From: Streptomyces sp. Mut1 | Lineage (GTDB): Bacteria > Actinomycetota > Actinomycetes > Streptomycetales > Streptomycetaceae | Direction of reading: 5' to 3' | Length of the DNA: 64,000 nucleotides | Assembly: GCF_030719295.1 (NCBI RefSeq) | Contig: NZ_CP120997.1 | Span: forward strand, 7,078,001-7,142,000 | Shown: positions 1 through 7,227 of the stretch, piece after piece | Layout: every line of letters begins with the position of its first letter | How positions within the stretch are numbered: position 1 is the first letter of the stretch | Program-made: the position numbers and the translations under genes | Notes under the pieces: model-generated | Databases searched by the model: none | Told to the model about the DNA's origin: nothing | Seen by the model: only the letters and a program-made list of their open reading frames with translations

Positions 1-998
1 CGCACCGCGTAGTCGAAGGAGTAGTGCAGGCGCGAGGTGTAGGAGCGGGCGCCGCAGCCCAGGCCGATCATGCCGTCGGTCTGGCAGGCGTGGTCGTCGG
101 GGCCGTCCGTGCGCGGGGCGTCGGCGCGACGGAACATCCGCATCGACACCTGCTCGTAGCCCCGGGCGAGAAGGTGGTCGCGGCCGGCCCGGTAGAGGCG
201 CAGGCGCTGCTCGTCCCAGGCCGGGTCGGCCGCACCGGCGGAGAGCCGGTCCAGTGGGGTCAGCGGACGCACGTACAGCGGGTAGAGATACAGCTCCTCG
301 GGCCGCCAGCGCAGCGCCGTGTCCAGCGAGGTGCGCCAGCTCCGCTCGGTCTGGCCGTCGATGCCGTAGATCAGGTCGATGTTGAGGACGGGTATGGAGG
401 TGTCCCGGATCAGGCCGAGGGCGCGCTCGACGTCGGCGGCGCGCTGCGGGCGCACCGCCGCGCGGGCCTCGGCCTCCACGAAGCTCTGCACACCGATGCT
501 GATCCTGGTCGTGCCCCGCTCGGCGAGGACGGCCAGCCGGTCGGCGGTGGCGGTCGACGGGGACGTCTCCACCGACAGCGGCACCGACCGCAGATCGGCG
601 CCCATGCGCTTCTCGGCGATGTCGCACAGCCGCTCCAGCTCCCCGGCCTCCAGGAAGGTGGGCGTGCCGCCGCCGAACGCCGCCGCGGCGAACCGGACCG
701 GCTCCCCGTCGCCCAGCGCGTCCCGCACCGCGCCCGCCTGCCGGTCCAGCGCGTCGAGATACCGCGAGGCCGGCTCGCCGGGCGCGCCGATCCGGGTGAA
801 GAGATTGCAGAACCCGCAGCGGACCTCGCAGAACGGGATGTGCAGATAGAGGGAGAGCGCGTCCTTGCGTTCCCCCGCCCACAGCTCGCTCAGCGCCGGC
901 CGTCCGCCGGGGACTTCGGCGAGCGGGCGGTACGCCGTCTTGTGCGGATAGGCGTACACATAGCTCTGGTACGGGCGGACGGTCTGTGGCGTGGTCAT
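1..998 (-). CDS. STM4012-family radical SAM enzyme (3' end cut by window)
   Basis: Partial gene: 332 codons are visible, the stop lies beyond base 1. The protein starts MTTPQTVRPYQSYVYAYPHK and has the radical SAM cluster motif CxxxCxxC (Cys57, Cys61, Cys64; FCEVRCGFC), followed by GGGTPT and a long HemN/HemW-like TIM-barrel region. Family knowledge: this resembles the STM4012 family, HemN-like radical SAM proteins of unknown reaction found beside STM4013-4015 homologues. The reaction is therefore unknown; a 4Fe-4S cluster and S-adenosylmethionine use are inferred from the motif. The ATG at 998 overlaps the upstream gene's stop as ATGA, so the two are translationally coupled. It is the last visible gene of a five-gene minus-strand operon. 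HemW (haem chaperone) is an alternative, but the neighbours argue against it. Confidence 0.85.
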   Translation of the reverse strand, partial: MTTPQTVRPYQSYVYAYPHKTAYRPLAEVPGGRPALSELWAGERKDALSLYLHIPFCEVRCGFCNLFTRIGAPGEPASRYLDALDRQAGAVRDALGDGEPVRFAAAAFGGGTPTFLEAGELERLCDIAEKRMGADLRSVPLSVETSPSTATADRLAVLAERGTTRISIGVQSFVEAEARAAVRPQRAADVERALGLIRDTSIPVLNIDLIYGIDGQTERSWRTSLDTALRWRPEELYLYPLYVRPLTPLDRLSAGAADPAWDEQRLRLYRAGRDHLLARGYEQVSMRMFRRADAPRTDGPDDHACQTDGMIGLGCGARSYTSRLHYSFDYAV

Positions 999-1864
999 CG
1001 TGCGGTCCCCGGTTCCAGGAAGAAATGGGCGTACGGAACGGTCCAGACGGACGCGTGGCCGAGCCGGTGACCCGTGTAGCCGTCGTCGCCGTACGCCGTG
1101 CCGTGGTCGGAGCAGACGATGGCGAAGGCGCGGCGGCGGCTGCTCGCGGCGGCGAAGAGCCGGCCGATGTGCGCGTCGACGTACTCCAGGGCCGCGGCGT
1201 GCGTGTCACGGCTGTCCCCGGCATCACGGGTCGCCCCGGCGCGGTGGAACCAGTTCGGCTGGTGCAGCGCGGAGACGTTGACGAACAGGAAGAGCCGCTG
1301 ACCGGGCGGCAGCGCGGCGACCACCTGCTCGGCCCTGCGCACCTGCGCCTCGAACGAGGTGGGCGAGGCGACGCCGAACTCCGGCTCCCAGTGCGCCTCC
1401 TGGAACATCCCCGGCAGCACCGAGCCGAGCGGCCCCCGCTGGTTGAAGAATCCGACACCGCCGACGCACACCGTGCGGTACCCCTCCTTCGCCAGTCCCG
1501 AGACCAGGTCCGGGGTGTCGAACACGAAGGTGCGCTCCGCCGTCGTCTCGCTGCCGGCGAACCGGGCGGCGAACAGCCTGGGATGCGGCCCCGGCGTGGC
1601 GGGGGTGGGCAGGAACCCCGCGAAGATCGCCTGATGGGAGGCGTAGGTGAAGCTGCCCGGGGCATGCCGCTCCTCCCAGGCACCCCCCGGCAGGTGGCGG
1701 GCCAGATGCGGGATGCGCCCGGCGGCGGCGAGCTCCGCCGCCACGTCGTACCGCAGGGTGTCCAGGGTGACGAGCAGCAGGTCGTGGCTGCCCACGACCT
1801 CGCTCATGTCGGGGTCCGGGGCGTCCGCGACGCCGGGGGAGGGCTCAGGGGGCAGGGGTGACAC
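995..1864 (-). CDS. STM4013-family alkaline-phosphatase/sulfatase-fold hydrolase
   Basis: 289 residues from a GTG at 1864, chosen because AAGGA lies 6 bases upstream; a later ATG at 1807 has no good ribosome site. The fold signatures are a metal-binding LDTLRYD (34-40), a candidate nucleophile region GSFTYASHQ (70-78), and SDHG (252-255) with HRLGH (266-270). There is no CxPxR formylglycine motif, so a Ser or Thr nucleophile is inferred and phosphate or phosphodiester chemistry is more likely than sulfate hydrolysis. No signal peptide or membrane segment is visible, so it should act in the cytoplasm. It begins inside the end of the ATP-grasp gene and ends in an ATGA overlap with the radical SAM gene. 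The family (STM4013/SEN3800) is recognised, the substrate is not. Confidence 0.83.
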   Translation of the reverse strand: MSPLPPEPSPGVADAPDPDMSEVVGSHDLLLVTLDTLRYDVAAELAAAGRIPHLARHLPGGAWEERHAPGSFTYASHQAIFAGFLPTPATPGPHPRLFAARFAGSETTAERTFVFDTPDLVSGLAKEGYRTVCVGGVGFFNQRGPLGSVLPGMFQEAHWEPEFGVASPTSFEAQVRRAEQVVAALPPGQRLFLFVNVSALHQPNWFHRAGATRDAGDSRDTHAAALEYVDAHIGRLFAAASSRRRAFAIVCSDHGTAYGDDGYTGHRLGHASVWTVPYAHFFLEPGTAR

Positions 1865-3008
1865 GGGTGTTCCTTGCTCGGTTCAGTACGGCGGCGACCT
1901 GCGCCGCGTAGGTGTCCAGGCCCTCGGCTCCGCTGCCGGGCAGGCCGGTCAGCCGCGGCAGCAGATCGCCGAAGGCGTTGACCTCGCCGACGGAGAAGCG
2001 CCGCCAGCCGGTCAGGGGCAGCAGGTCGACGCCGACGCACAGCGTGTCCGGGAAGACCCGGGCCGCCTGTTCGCAGACGGCCAGGGCCCTGCCCCAGTCG
2101 GCCCCCGCCGCCCCCACGGCCGCGCGGACCTGGTCCAGGTCGCCGCGCGCGCCGCCGAGATGCAGATTGGTCATGGGGGAGCGGCTGGTGCGCACCACGG
2201 CGTGGGTGGCCCGGCCGTCGACCACGACGACCCGCAGATCCGCGACCCGGCCGCCCTGCGCGGCCTTGGGCAGCCAGCGCTCGATGTGCAGCCCGTCCGG
2301 GGCGAGCGCGTCGACGATCGCCGCCACCTCGCGCTCCGTCGTGCACCGGCGCACCCGCAGCGAGTTGTAGAGGCGGCCGGCTGGGTCCCGCTCGACGGAG
2401 GTGGCCGCCCGGACCCGGCCGCCGCCGGCCGTCTCCACCGCGAGCACGCCGGACGCGGACGACCCGTGCGCCGGCTTCACGAACACCCGCGGCATGCGGT
2501 GCCCGGCCATCAGCGCACGCACGTCGTCCCAGCCCCGCACCGGGGGCGCGGCCCGGCCGGAGGTCGGGGACGCGGGGACGGGCACCCCCGCCGCGTCCAG
2601 CACGCCGTGGCACAGCCGCTTGTCGAACAGCACCGCGATGTCGGCCGGGTCGTCCAGCAGCCCGGCCCCGGCCTCGGCCGCGGCCCGCGCCACCTCGCGT
2701 ACCGCGGCGGTGAACCGGGCGTACCAGAGCGCCGAACCCTCCACCCTCGTCGGGTCGGCGGCGTCCCGCAGCAGCCGGTCCACCTCCGCGTCCTCGCCGG
2801 GCGACTCGATCCGCACGATTTCCCCGGGCAGGAAGCGCGCACCGCCGTCCAGCACGTCGAGCCAGGAGACCGTGCGCGCCGCGGGCAGGCCGGCGGCCGC
2901 CACCGCGTCCTGGAAGAGGGTCACCCGACGGCTGCCCGGATTGCCGACGACCGCGAGACGCGGCGGCCCGCTACTCGCTGACCGCGACATAGCGGGGCTC
3001 GTCGTCAT
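1845..3008 (-). CDS. STM4014-family ATP-grasp-like protein
   Basis: 387 residues if started at the ATG at 3008; an in-frame ATG at 2990 is also possible. Both lie inside the end of the preceding LRR gene, so coupling is clear. The layout is that of an ATP-grasp ligase: a Rossmann-like N-terminus (RLAVVGNPGS), the ATP-binding VKPAHGSSASGV with Lys178, a long core, and the C-terminal metal-binding GVDLLPL and GEVNAFGD (341-348). Family knowledge: ATP-grasp enzymes join a carboxylate, activated as acyl phosphate, to an amine or thiol; many modify peptides. The actual substrate here is unknown. Its place between the LRR proteins and the hydrolase/radical SAM pair suggests it modifies the LRR proteins or a small molecule carried by them (inference). 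Confidence 0.82.
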   Translation of the reverse strand: MTTSPAMSRSASSGPPRLAVVGNPGSRRVTLFQDAVAAAGLPAARTVSWLDVLDGGARFLPGEIVRIESPGEDAEVDRLLRDAADPTRVEGSALWYARFTAAVREVARAAAEAGAGLLDDPADIAVLFDKRLCHGVLDAAGVPVPASPTSGRAAPPVRGWDDVRALMAGHRMPRVFVKPAHGSSASGVLAVETAGGGRVRAATSVERDPAGRLYNSLRVRRCTTEREVAAIVDALAPDGLHIERWLPKAAQGGRVADLRVVVVDGRATHAVVRTSRSPMTNLHLGGARGDLDQVRAAVGAAGADWGRALAVCEQAARVFPDTLCVGVDLLPLTGWRRFSVGEVNAFGDLLPRLTGLPGSGAEGLDTYAAQVAAVLNRARNTRVTPAP

Positions 3009-3942
3009 CGGGGTCCCAGTGGTCCGCCTCCGCGAGGTCGACGTGGACGCCCTCGCGGTCGCACAGCTCCTGGAAGCGCGCCATCACCGGGTCGGTGAGG
3101 TAGTGGTGGTGCAGGTCGAGACCGGACAGATGGGTGAGCGGCTGGCCGTCGAGCAGGGCCAGGGCGCCCGTGTCGCTGAGGGTGCCCATCGAGAGCGCCA
3201 GGAACTCCAGTTGCGCGACGACCGGAGCGGAGGCGACCGCCGCGGCGATCTCGTCCTGGATCTCGCTGTTCTGCAACCCGAGACGGCGAAGCCTCGGAAA
3301 GGCACCGCCGGAGAGCAGTGGGGCCAGATCCGCCACCGTGGCGTCCCCCGCGTACCACTGGGAGCCGAACCACAGCTCCAGCCGCTCCAGCGCGGGCAGT
3401 TCGCAGGAACCCACCGCGCGCACGACCTGGCCGGGCAGGCCGCCGGACTCGAACCGCAGGGACCGCAGCGCCTCGTGCCGCACCGGCCGAAGCTCCAGGG
3501 TCTCTTCGTTCAGCCCGCTGCCACCGCCGCGCACCACCAGCTCCTCCAGGCGGGGGAACGCCTCGATCACCGGGGTGATGTCACACATCTGGAGCCAGGA
3601 CACCTCGCACTCCTCGCCCACGACATCGGCCAGGAACAGGCCGCGCAGCGCCGGGAAACGGCCGGCGTCCGCGGCGATCAGCTCCACCACGGGACTCAGA
3701 GGGCTGTATTCCTCCGACCACCAGGGCCCGATGAGCAGGGCCCGGACCGCCGCCGGGTCGACCGTGTCCAGGAAGTGCTGCCAGAGCACGGGGAACTCCG
3801 GCCCGTCCCAGGCACAGTCCAGCCGCCAGGCTATGGAGTCCGCTCCGGGCAGCGTGTCCGGCAGCCCGCCGTCGTCACCCGGTGCCGGAAGGGTGAACAC
3901 GGGCAGGCCATGGAAGGAGCAGGGGTGATCGATTCCGGTCAT
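2971..3942 (-). CDS. STM4015-family leucine-rich-repeat protein, copy A
   Basis: 323 residues, ATG at 3942 with GGAG about 9 bases upstream, 7 bases after the stop of copy B. It is a cytoplasmic leucine-rich-repeat-like protein with irregular repeats such as FPRLEELVVRGG, LPALERLELWFG, FPRLRRLGLQNSEI and LTHLSGLDLHHHYL. It aligns over its whole length with copy B; the best conserved blocks are VDPAxVRALxIG, ATVADLAPLLSG, NSEIQ(D/N)EIAAA and GQPLTHL. After the last repeat comes an acidic, variable spacer (HWDPDDDEP) and then the exact C-terminus RYVAVSE, matching RYVTVAE in copy B. The function is unknown; the conserved end on a variable spacer makes it a candidate substrate or recognition partner of the modification enzymes downstream. 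Confidence 0.82.
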   Translation of the reverse strand: MTGIDHPCSFHGLPVFTLPAPGDDGGLPDTLPGADSIAWRLDCAWDGPEFPVLWQHFLDTVDPAAVRALLIGPWWSEEYSPLSPVVELIAADAGRFPALRGLFLADVVGEECEVSWLQMCDITPVIEAFPRLEELVVRGGGSGLNEETLELRPVRHEALRSLRFESGGLPGQVVRAVGSCELPALERLELWFGSQWYAGDATVADLAPLLSGGAFPRLRRLGLQNSEIQDEIAAAVASAPVVAQLEFLALSMGTLSDTGALALLDGQPLTHLSGLDLHHHYLTDPVMARFQELCDREGVHVDLAEADHWDPDDDEPRYVAVSE

Positions 3943-3949
3943 CGCGTCA

Positions 3950-4897
3950 TCACTCCGCGACCGTGACGTAGCGGCCCGCGGCGCCCCGGCCGTCCCACGG
4001 CTCGCAGCGCTCCGAGAGGTCCACCCGCACCCCGTGCGGCTCCAGTGCCTGGGTGACCCGTCGCTCCATCGGCTCGGTGAGGAAGTGGTGGTGCAGGTCG
4101 AGGACGTCGAGGTGGGTCAGCGGCTGCCCCTCCAGAAGGGCGGCCGCGCCCTCGTCGCCGAGCGTGCCGCAGGACAGGTCCAGGGTGCGCAGGCGGGCGA
4201 CGAGCGGGGCCGGGGCGAGGGCCGCGGCGATCTCGTTCTGGATCTCGCTGTTGCGCAGGCCGAGGTGGTGCAGGGCGGGGAAGCGCGTACCGGACAGCAG
4301 CGGCGCCAGGTCCGCCACATGGGCGTCGCCGCCGTAGGCCGAGACACCGAGCCACAGGTCCAGCCGCTCCAGCGACGGCAGTTCGCTGTCCATGACACCG
4401 CGCACCACCTCGCGCGGCAGCCCGCCCGTCTCGATGGTGAGCGCCTTCAGACGCTCGTGCCGCGTGGCCGGGAAGACCAGCTCGGACCCGCCGCGCACGC
4501 CCAGCTCCACCAGCGCGGGGAAGGCGCCGAGCAGTTCTGTGACGTCGCTCTGCTCGATCCAGGAGATCTCCGCCTCCTCCATCGTCAGATCCCCGACGAA
4601 CACCGCCTCCAGGGAGGTCAGCCGGCCGGCCGCGGCGATGACGAGACCGATGGGGTACGACGACGTCTCCTCGTACGACTCGCCCCACTGCCCGATGATC
4701 AGGGCGCGGACGCCGGCCGGATCGACCTCCGCCAGGAAGGCGTCGAACTCCTCCTCCCACGTCCCCTCGTCCTCGTACGCGTCGATCGAGACCCGCCAGG
4801 CGGCGGCGTCGGCCGCGGGCCGGGGGCCGCCGTCCGAGCCGGACTGGAAATCGACGGCCGGAAGGCCCAGCAACGCGTGCAGGTGGTCCACGGACAT
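3950..4897 (-). CDS. STM4015-family leucine-rich-repeat protein, copy B
   Basis: 315 residues from the ATG at 4897. This start is preferred over an upstream in-frame ATG at 4957 because AGGAG lies 9 bases before it and the N-terminus MSVDHLHALLGLP then matches that of copy A. Repeats include FPALVELGVRGG, LPSLERLDLWLG, FPALHHLGLRNSEI and LTHLDVLDLHHHFL. The tail is a short variable spacer followed by RYVTVAE at the very end. It is the first gene of the operon, and the 176-base gap upstream is divergent from the 108-residue protein gene, so the operon promoter should lie there. No enzymatic motif is visible. Having two paralogues in tandem, as opposed to one, may mean two substrates or a heteromeric scaffold. 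Confidence 0.82.
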   Translation of the reverse strand: MSVDHLHALLGLPAVDFQSGSDGGPRPAADAAAWRVSIDAYEDEGTWEEEFDAFLAEVDPAGVRALIIGQWGESYEETSSYPIGLVIAAAGRLTSLEAVFVGDLTMEEAEISWIEQSDVTELLGAFPALVELGVRGGSELVFPATRHERLKALTIETGGLPREVVRGVMDSELPSLERLDLWLGVSAYGGDAHVADLAPLLSGTRFPALHHLGLRNSEIQNEIAAALAPAPLVARLRTLDLSCGTLGDEGAAALLEGQPLTHLDVLDLHHHFLTEPMERRVTQALEPHGVRVDLSERCEPWDGRGAAGRYVTVAE

Positions 4898-5073
4898 GGC
4901 CCTGAGCTCCTGATGACAGCGACGGATTTGATGTCCGCAAGGTCTATCAAGCCCCACTGACAGCGGGGCGACCGGCCCCGCCCGTGACGGCTCGGCAGCC
5001 GATTGTCAGACCCCCGCCGTAGCGTTTTCGATGTGACCGGCACAGCGGGTGCCGACACGGAGGGGAGAGGTCT

Positions 5074-5400
5074 GTGTACCGGCAGGGCGACGTACTGATC
5101 ATGGCTCTGGAGGAGTCGGCGGTGCCCGCGCACCTCCTGGAGGCGCCGGGCGAACTGCGCGACGCGCGGGGCCGTCTGGTGCTCGCGCTCGGCGAGGTGA
5201 CCGGACACGCGCACGCCGTGCCCGGCCCCGGACGGCTGATCCGGGAGGGCGGGGTCTTCGGCCCGATGCTGCTCCACCTCCCCGAAGGCGGACGCGTGGT
5301 GCACGAGGAGCACGCCACGATCCCGCTGCCCCAGGGCTGGTTCCGCGTGGTGCGCCAGCGGGAGTACGCGCCGGGGGCGGTCCGTATCGTCGCGGACTGA
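5074..5400 (+). CDS. 108-residue conserved protein paired with DUF6745
   Basis: Starts at a GTG (5074) with a strong GGAGGGGAGAGG just upstream. The sequence opens YRQGDVLIMALEE and carries GEVTGHAHAVPGPG in the middle and HATIPLPQGWFRVVRQREY near the end, so it is probably a small all-beta domain with conserved His residues. I recognise the RQGDVL...GEVTGHAH pattern as one found next to DUF6745 genes, but no function is established that I know of. No signal peptide or membrane segment. It is followed after 92 bases by the DUF6745 gene on the same strand. The conserved His pair (GHAHAV, HEEHATI) could bind a metal; that is a guess from residue placement only. Confidence 0.7.
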   Translation: MYRQGDVLIMALEESAVPAHLLEAPGELRDARGRLVLALGEVTGHAHAVPGPGRLIREGGVFGPMLLHLPEGGRVVHEEHATIPLPQGWFRVVRQREYAPGAVRIVAD

Positions 5401-5492
5401 GCGACGGCGGGACGGGCGCGGCAGCAGGACCTGAAGGCCGGCCCCGGGAGGACCGGGCCGGGAACAGAGCGGAACAGGGGACGGGGAAACCG

Positions 5493-6494
5493 ATGCAGTA
5501 CGTGGACTCTTGGCGGGCCGTGGCGGCGGCGACCGGCGCGGCGGACCGGGCGGCGGCCGAGGACGGGGTGCGGCTCGCCTACCGGGCGGCGGGCCTCGCC
5601 GGGCCGGAGGAAATCGTCTGGGCCGATTCGCCCAGGGCGGCCGTCGAGGCCGTGGCGGGGCTGGCGGACGCGGGCCGCTCCGTCCGCGACGAGGTGAGGA
5701 CCCGTCCCTGGGCGGAGGAGCGGCGCCGGGTGTACGACGCGCTGGGCCCGGCCGGCTGGTCCGCCCTCTGGTCCGCCACCGGCGCCCAGCTCTGGGAGAC
5801 CACGGCCGGGCTCGCCGAGCGGATACGGGCGGGGGTGGTGGCCGACCTCGGCGGGGACCCGGACGCGGAGTCCCGGGTGCGGCTCCTCCTGCTCGACGCG
5901 GTCCTCGGGCAGCATGACGCGGCCTGGCTCGCCGCGTTCGACGGCCGGGGCGACCGGCTCGACGGGCTGGCGGCGGTGGCGCGCAACGCCGGCTGGTGGT
6001 GGCCCTACGAGCGCGTCGCCGTGATCAGCGAGCGCCCCCAGGTGCTGCGACGCGACGAGGCGGGCCGGCTGGACCGGGGCGACGGACCGGCGCTCTCCTA
6101 CCCCGACGGCTTCGCCCTGTACGCCTGGCGCGGCATGCCGGTCCCGCCGGACTTCCTCGACGAACTGTCCGCGCTGACGCCCCGGCGCATCCGCACCGAG
6201 GAGAACGCGGAGCTGCGCCGCGTGATGCTGGAGTACTACGGCTACGACCGCTACCTCACCGAGTCGGGCGCCGAACCGGTCCACCGGGACGAGACGGGCA
6301 TCCTCTGGCGGATCGCGCTCGCCGGGGACGAGGACGTCGTCATGGTGGAGGTGGTCAACTCGACACCCGAACCGGACGGCACCCACCGCACGTACTGGCT
6401 GCGGGTGCCGCCCACGACCAGGACCGCCAGGGCGGGCGTCGCCTGGACCTTCGGACTGAGCGGCGAGACCTACGCGCCGCTGCGGCAGACCTGA
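5493..6494 (+). CDS. DUF6745 domain protein
   Basis: 333 residues from the ATG at 5493. The frame stays open upstream to 5049, but that stretch covers the neighbouring gene and the MQYVDSW start fits the end of that gene. The N-terminal half is Ala/Arg-rich and helical; the C-terminal half holds the family signature: FALYAWRGMPVPPDFLDEL, then IRTEENAELRRVMLEYYGYDRYL and a final LRVPPTTRTARAGVAWTFGL. Family knowledge: DUF6745 is a domain of unknown function, also found attached to leucine-rich repeats and near small RQGDV proteins. Here it follows that partner and lies next to an LRR-protein operon on the other strand, which may or may not be meaningful. No catalytic motif is evident. Confidence 0.78.
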   Translation: MQYVDSWRAVAAATGAADRAAAEDGVRLAYRAAGLAGPEEIVWADSPRAAVEAVAGLADAGRSVRDEVRTRPWAEERRRVYDALGPAGWSALWSATGAQLWETTAGLAERIRAGVVADLGGDPDAESRVRLLLLDAVLGQHDAAWLAAFDGRGDRLDGLAAVARNAGWWWPYERVAVISERPQVLRRDEAGRLDRGDGPALSYPDGFALYAWRGMPVPPDFLDELSALTPRRIRTEENAELRRVMLEYYGYDRYLTESGAEPVHRDETGILWRIALAGDEDVVMVEVVNSTPEPDGTHRTYWLRVPPTTRTARAGVAWTFGLSGETYAPLRQT

Positions 6495-6546
6495 CCGCGC
6501 CGGAAAGGAGAGAGCCCGGCCGTGCCCCGCCCAGGGGCGTGGGCCG

Positions 6547-7158
6547 TCAGGCGGTCAGGGCCTCGTGGTCGATGCCCAGTTCACGGGCGAGCGCCTGCTC
6601 GGTCCACTCCAGCATCGTGGCCCGGGACAGCGGACCCGCGTACGACGCCATCTGCACCGCGAGCCCGTCCAGCAGGGCGGTCAGCCGCCAGGCCACGGAC
6701 ATCGGGTCGTCGCAGAGGAACTCGCCCGCCGCCGCGCCCTCCTCGATGACCTCGGCCAGCTCCGCCTTCCACTGCTGGTCGAGATCGCCGGCCACATTGC
6801 GCAGCGCCGGATCGCGGAGGGAGGCCGCCCAGCCCTCGATCCACAGCCGCCAGCCCTTGGCCTGGCCCGTCGGCGCGTACCAGCGGACGGCGGCGCGCAG
6901 CCTGCGTACGGCGGTCGTGCGGCGGCTCAACAGCTTGCGCAGATGGGCGAGGTCGATCTCGGCGGCATGCGCGAAGGCGGCCGCGACCAGCTTCTCCTTG
7001 GTGGAGAAGTGATAGAGCACAAGCGCGTTGCTCACGCCGAGCACGGACGCCACATCGGCGATGCGCACGGCGGCGACGCCCCGCACCTCGATCTGTTCGA
7101 CGGCAGCGCGCAGCAGTTCCTCGCGCCGCTCCGCCACACCCAACCGCACTCTTGCCAC
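6547..7158 (-). CDS. TetR-family transcriptional regulator (BetI-like)
   Basis: 203 residues, GTG start at 7158 with only a weak ribosome site. The N-terminal helix-turn-helix is typical: IRVADVASVLGVSNALVLYHFSTKEKLV-type sequence at about residues 34-62, followed by an all-helical ligand domain. It lies 69 bases downstream of the amino-acid dehydrogenase on the same strand and is probably co-transcribed with it. A TetR-like palindrome upstream of the dehydrogenase (8490-8509) is a likely binding site, which would make this an autoregulated dehydrogenase operon. The ligand is unknown; an amino acid or keto acid would fit the neighbour (inference). Confidence 0.88.
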   Translation of the reverse strand: MARVRLGVAERREELLRAAVEQIEVRGVAAVRIADVASVLGVSNALVLYHFSTKEKLVAAAFAHAAEIDLAHLRKLLSRRTTAVRRLRAAVRWYAPTGQAKGWRLWIEGWAASLRDPALRNVAGDLDQQWKAELAEVIEEGAAAGEFLCDDPMSVAWRLTALLDGLAVQMASYAGPLSRATMLEWTEQALARELGIDHEALTA

Positions 7159-7227
7159 GGCGTCACCCTAACCAATGCCCGTCCGGGCGCCGGATACACG
7201 GGGCGGGTCGCGGGGCTGCCCGAGCGG

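Noticed and set aside
995..1864. Annotating the hydrolase as a formylglycine sulfatase
   Set aside because: No CxPxR motif; the nucleophile region has Ser/Thr instead.
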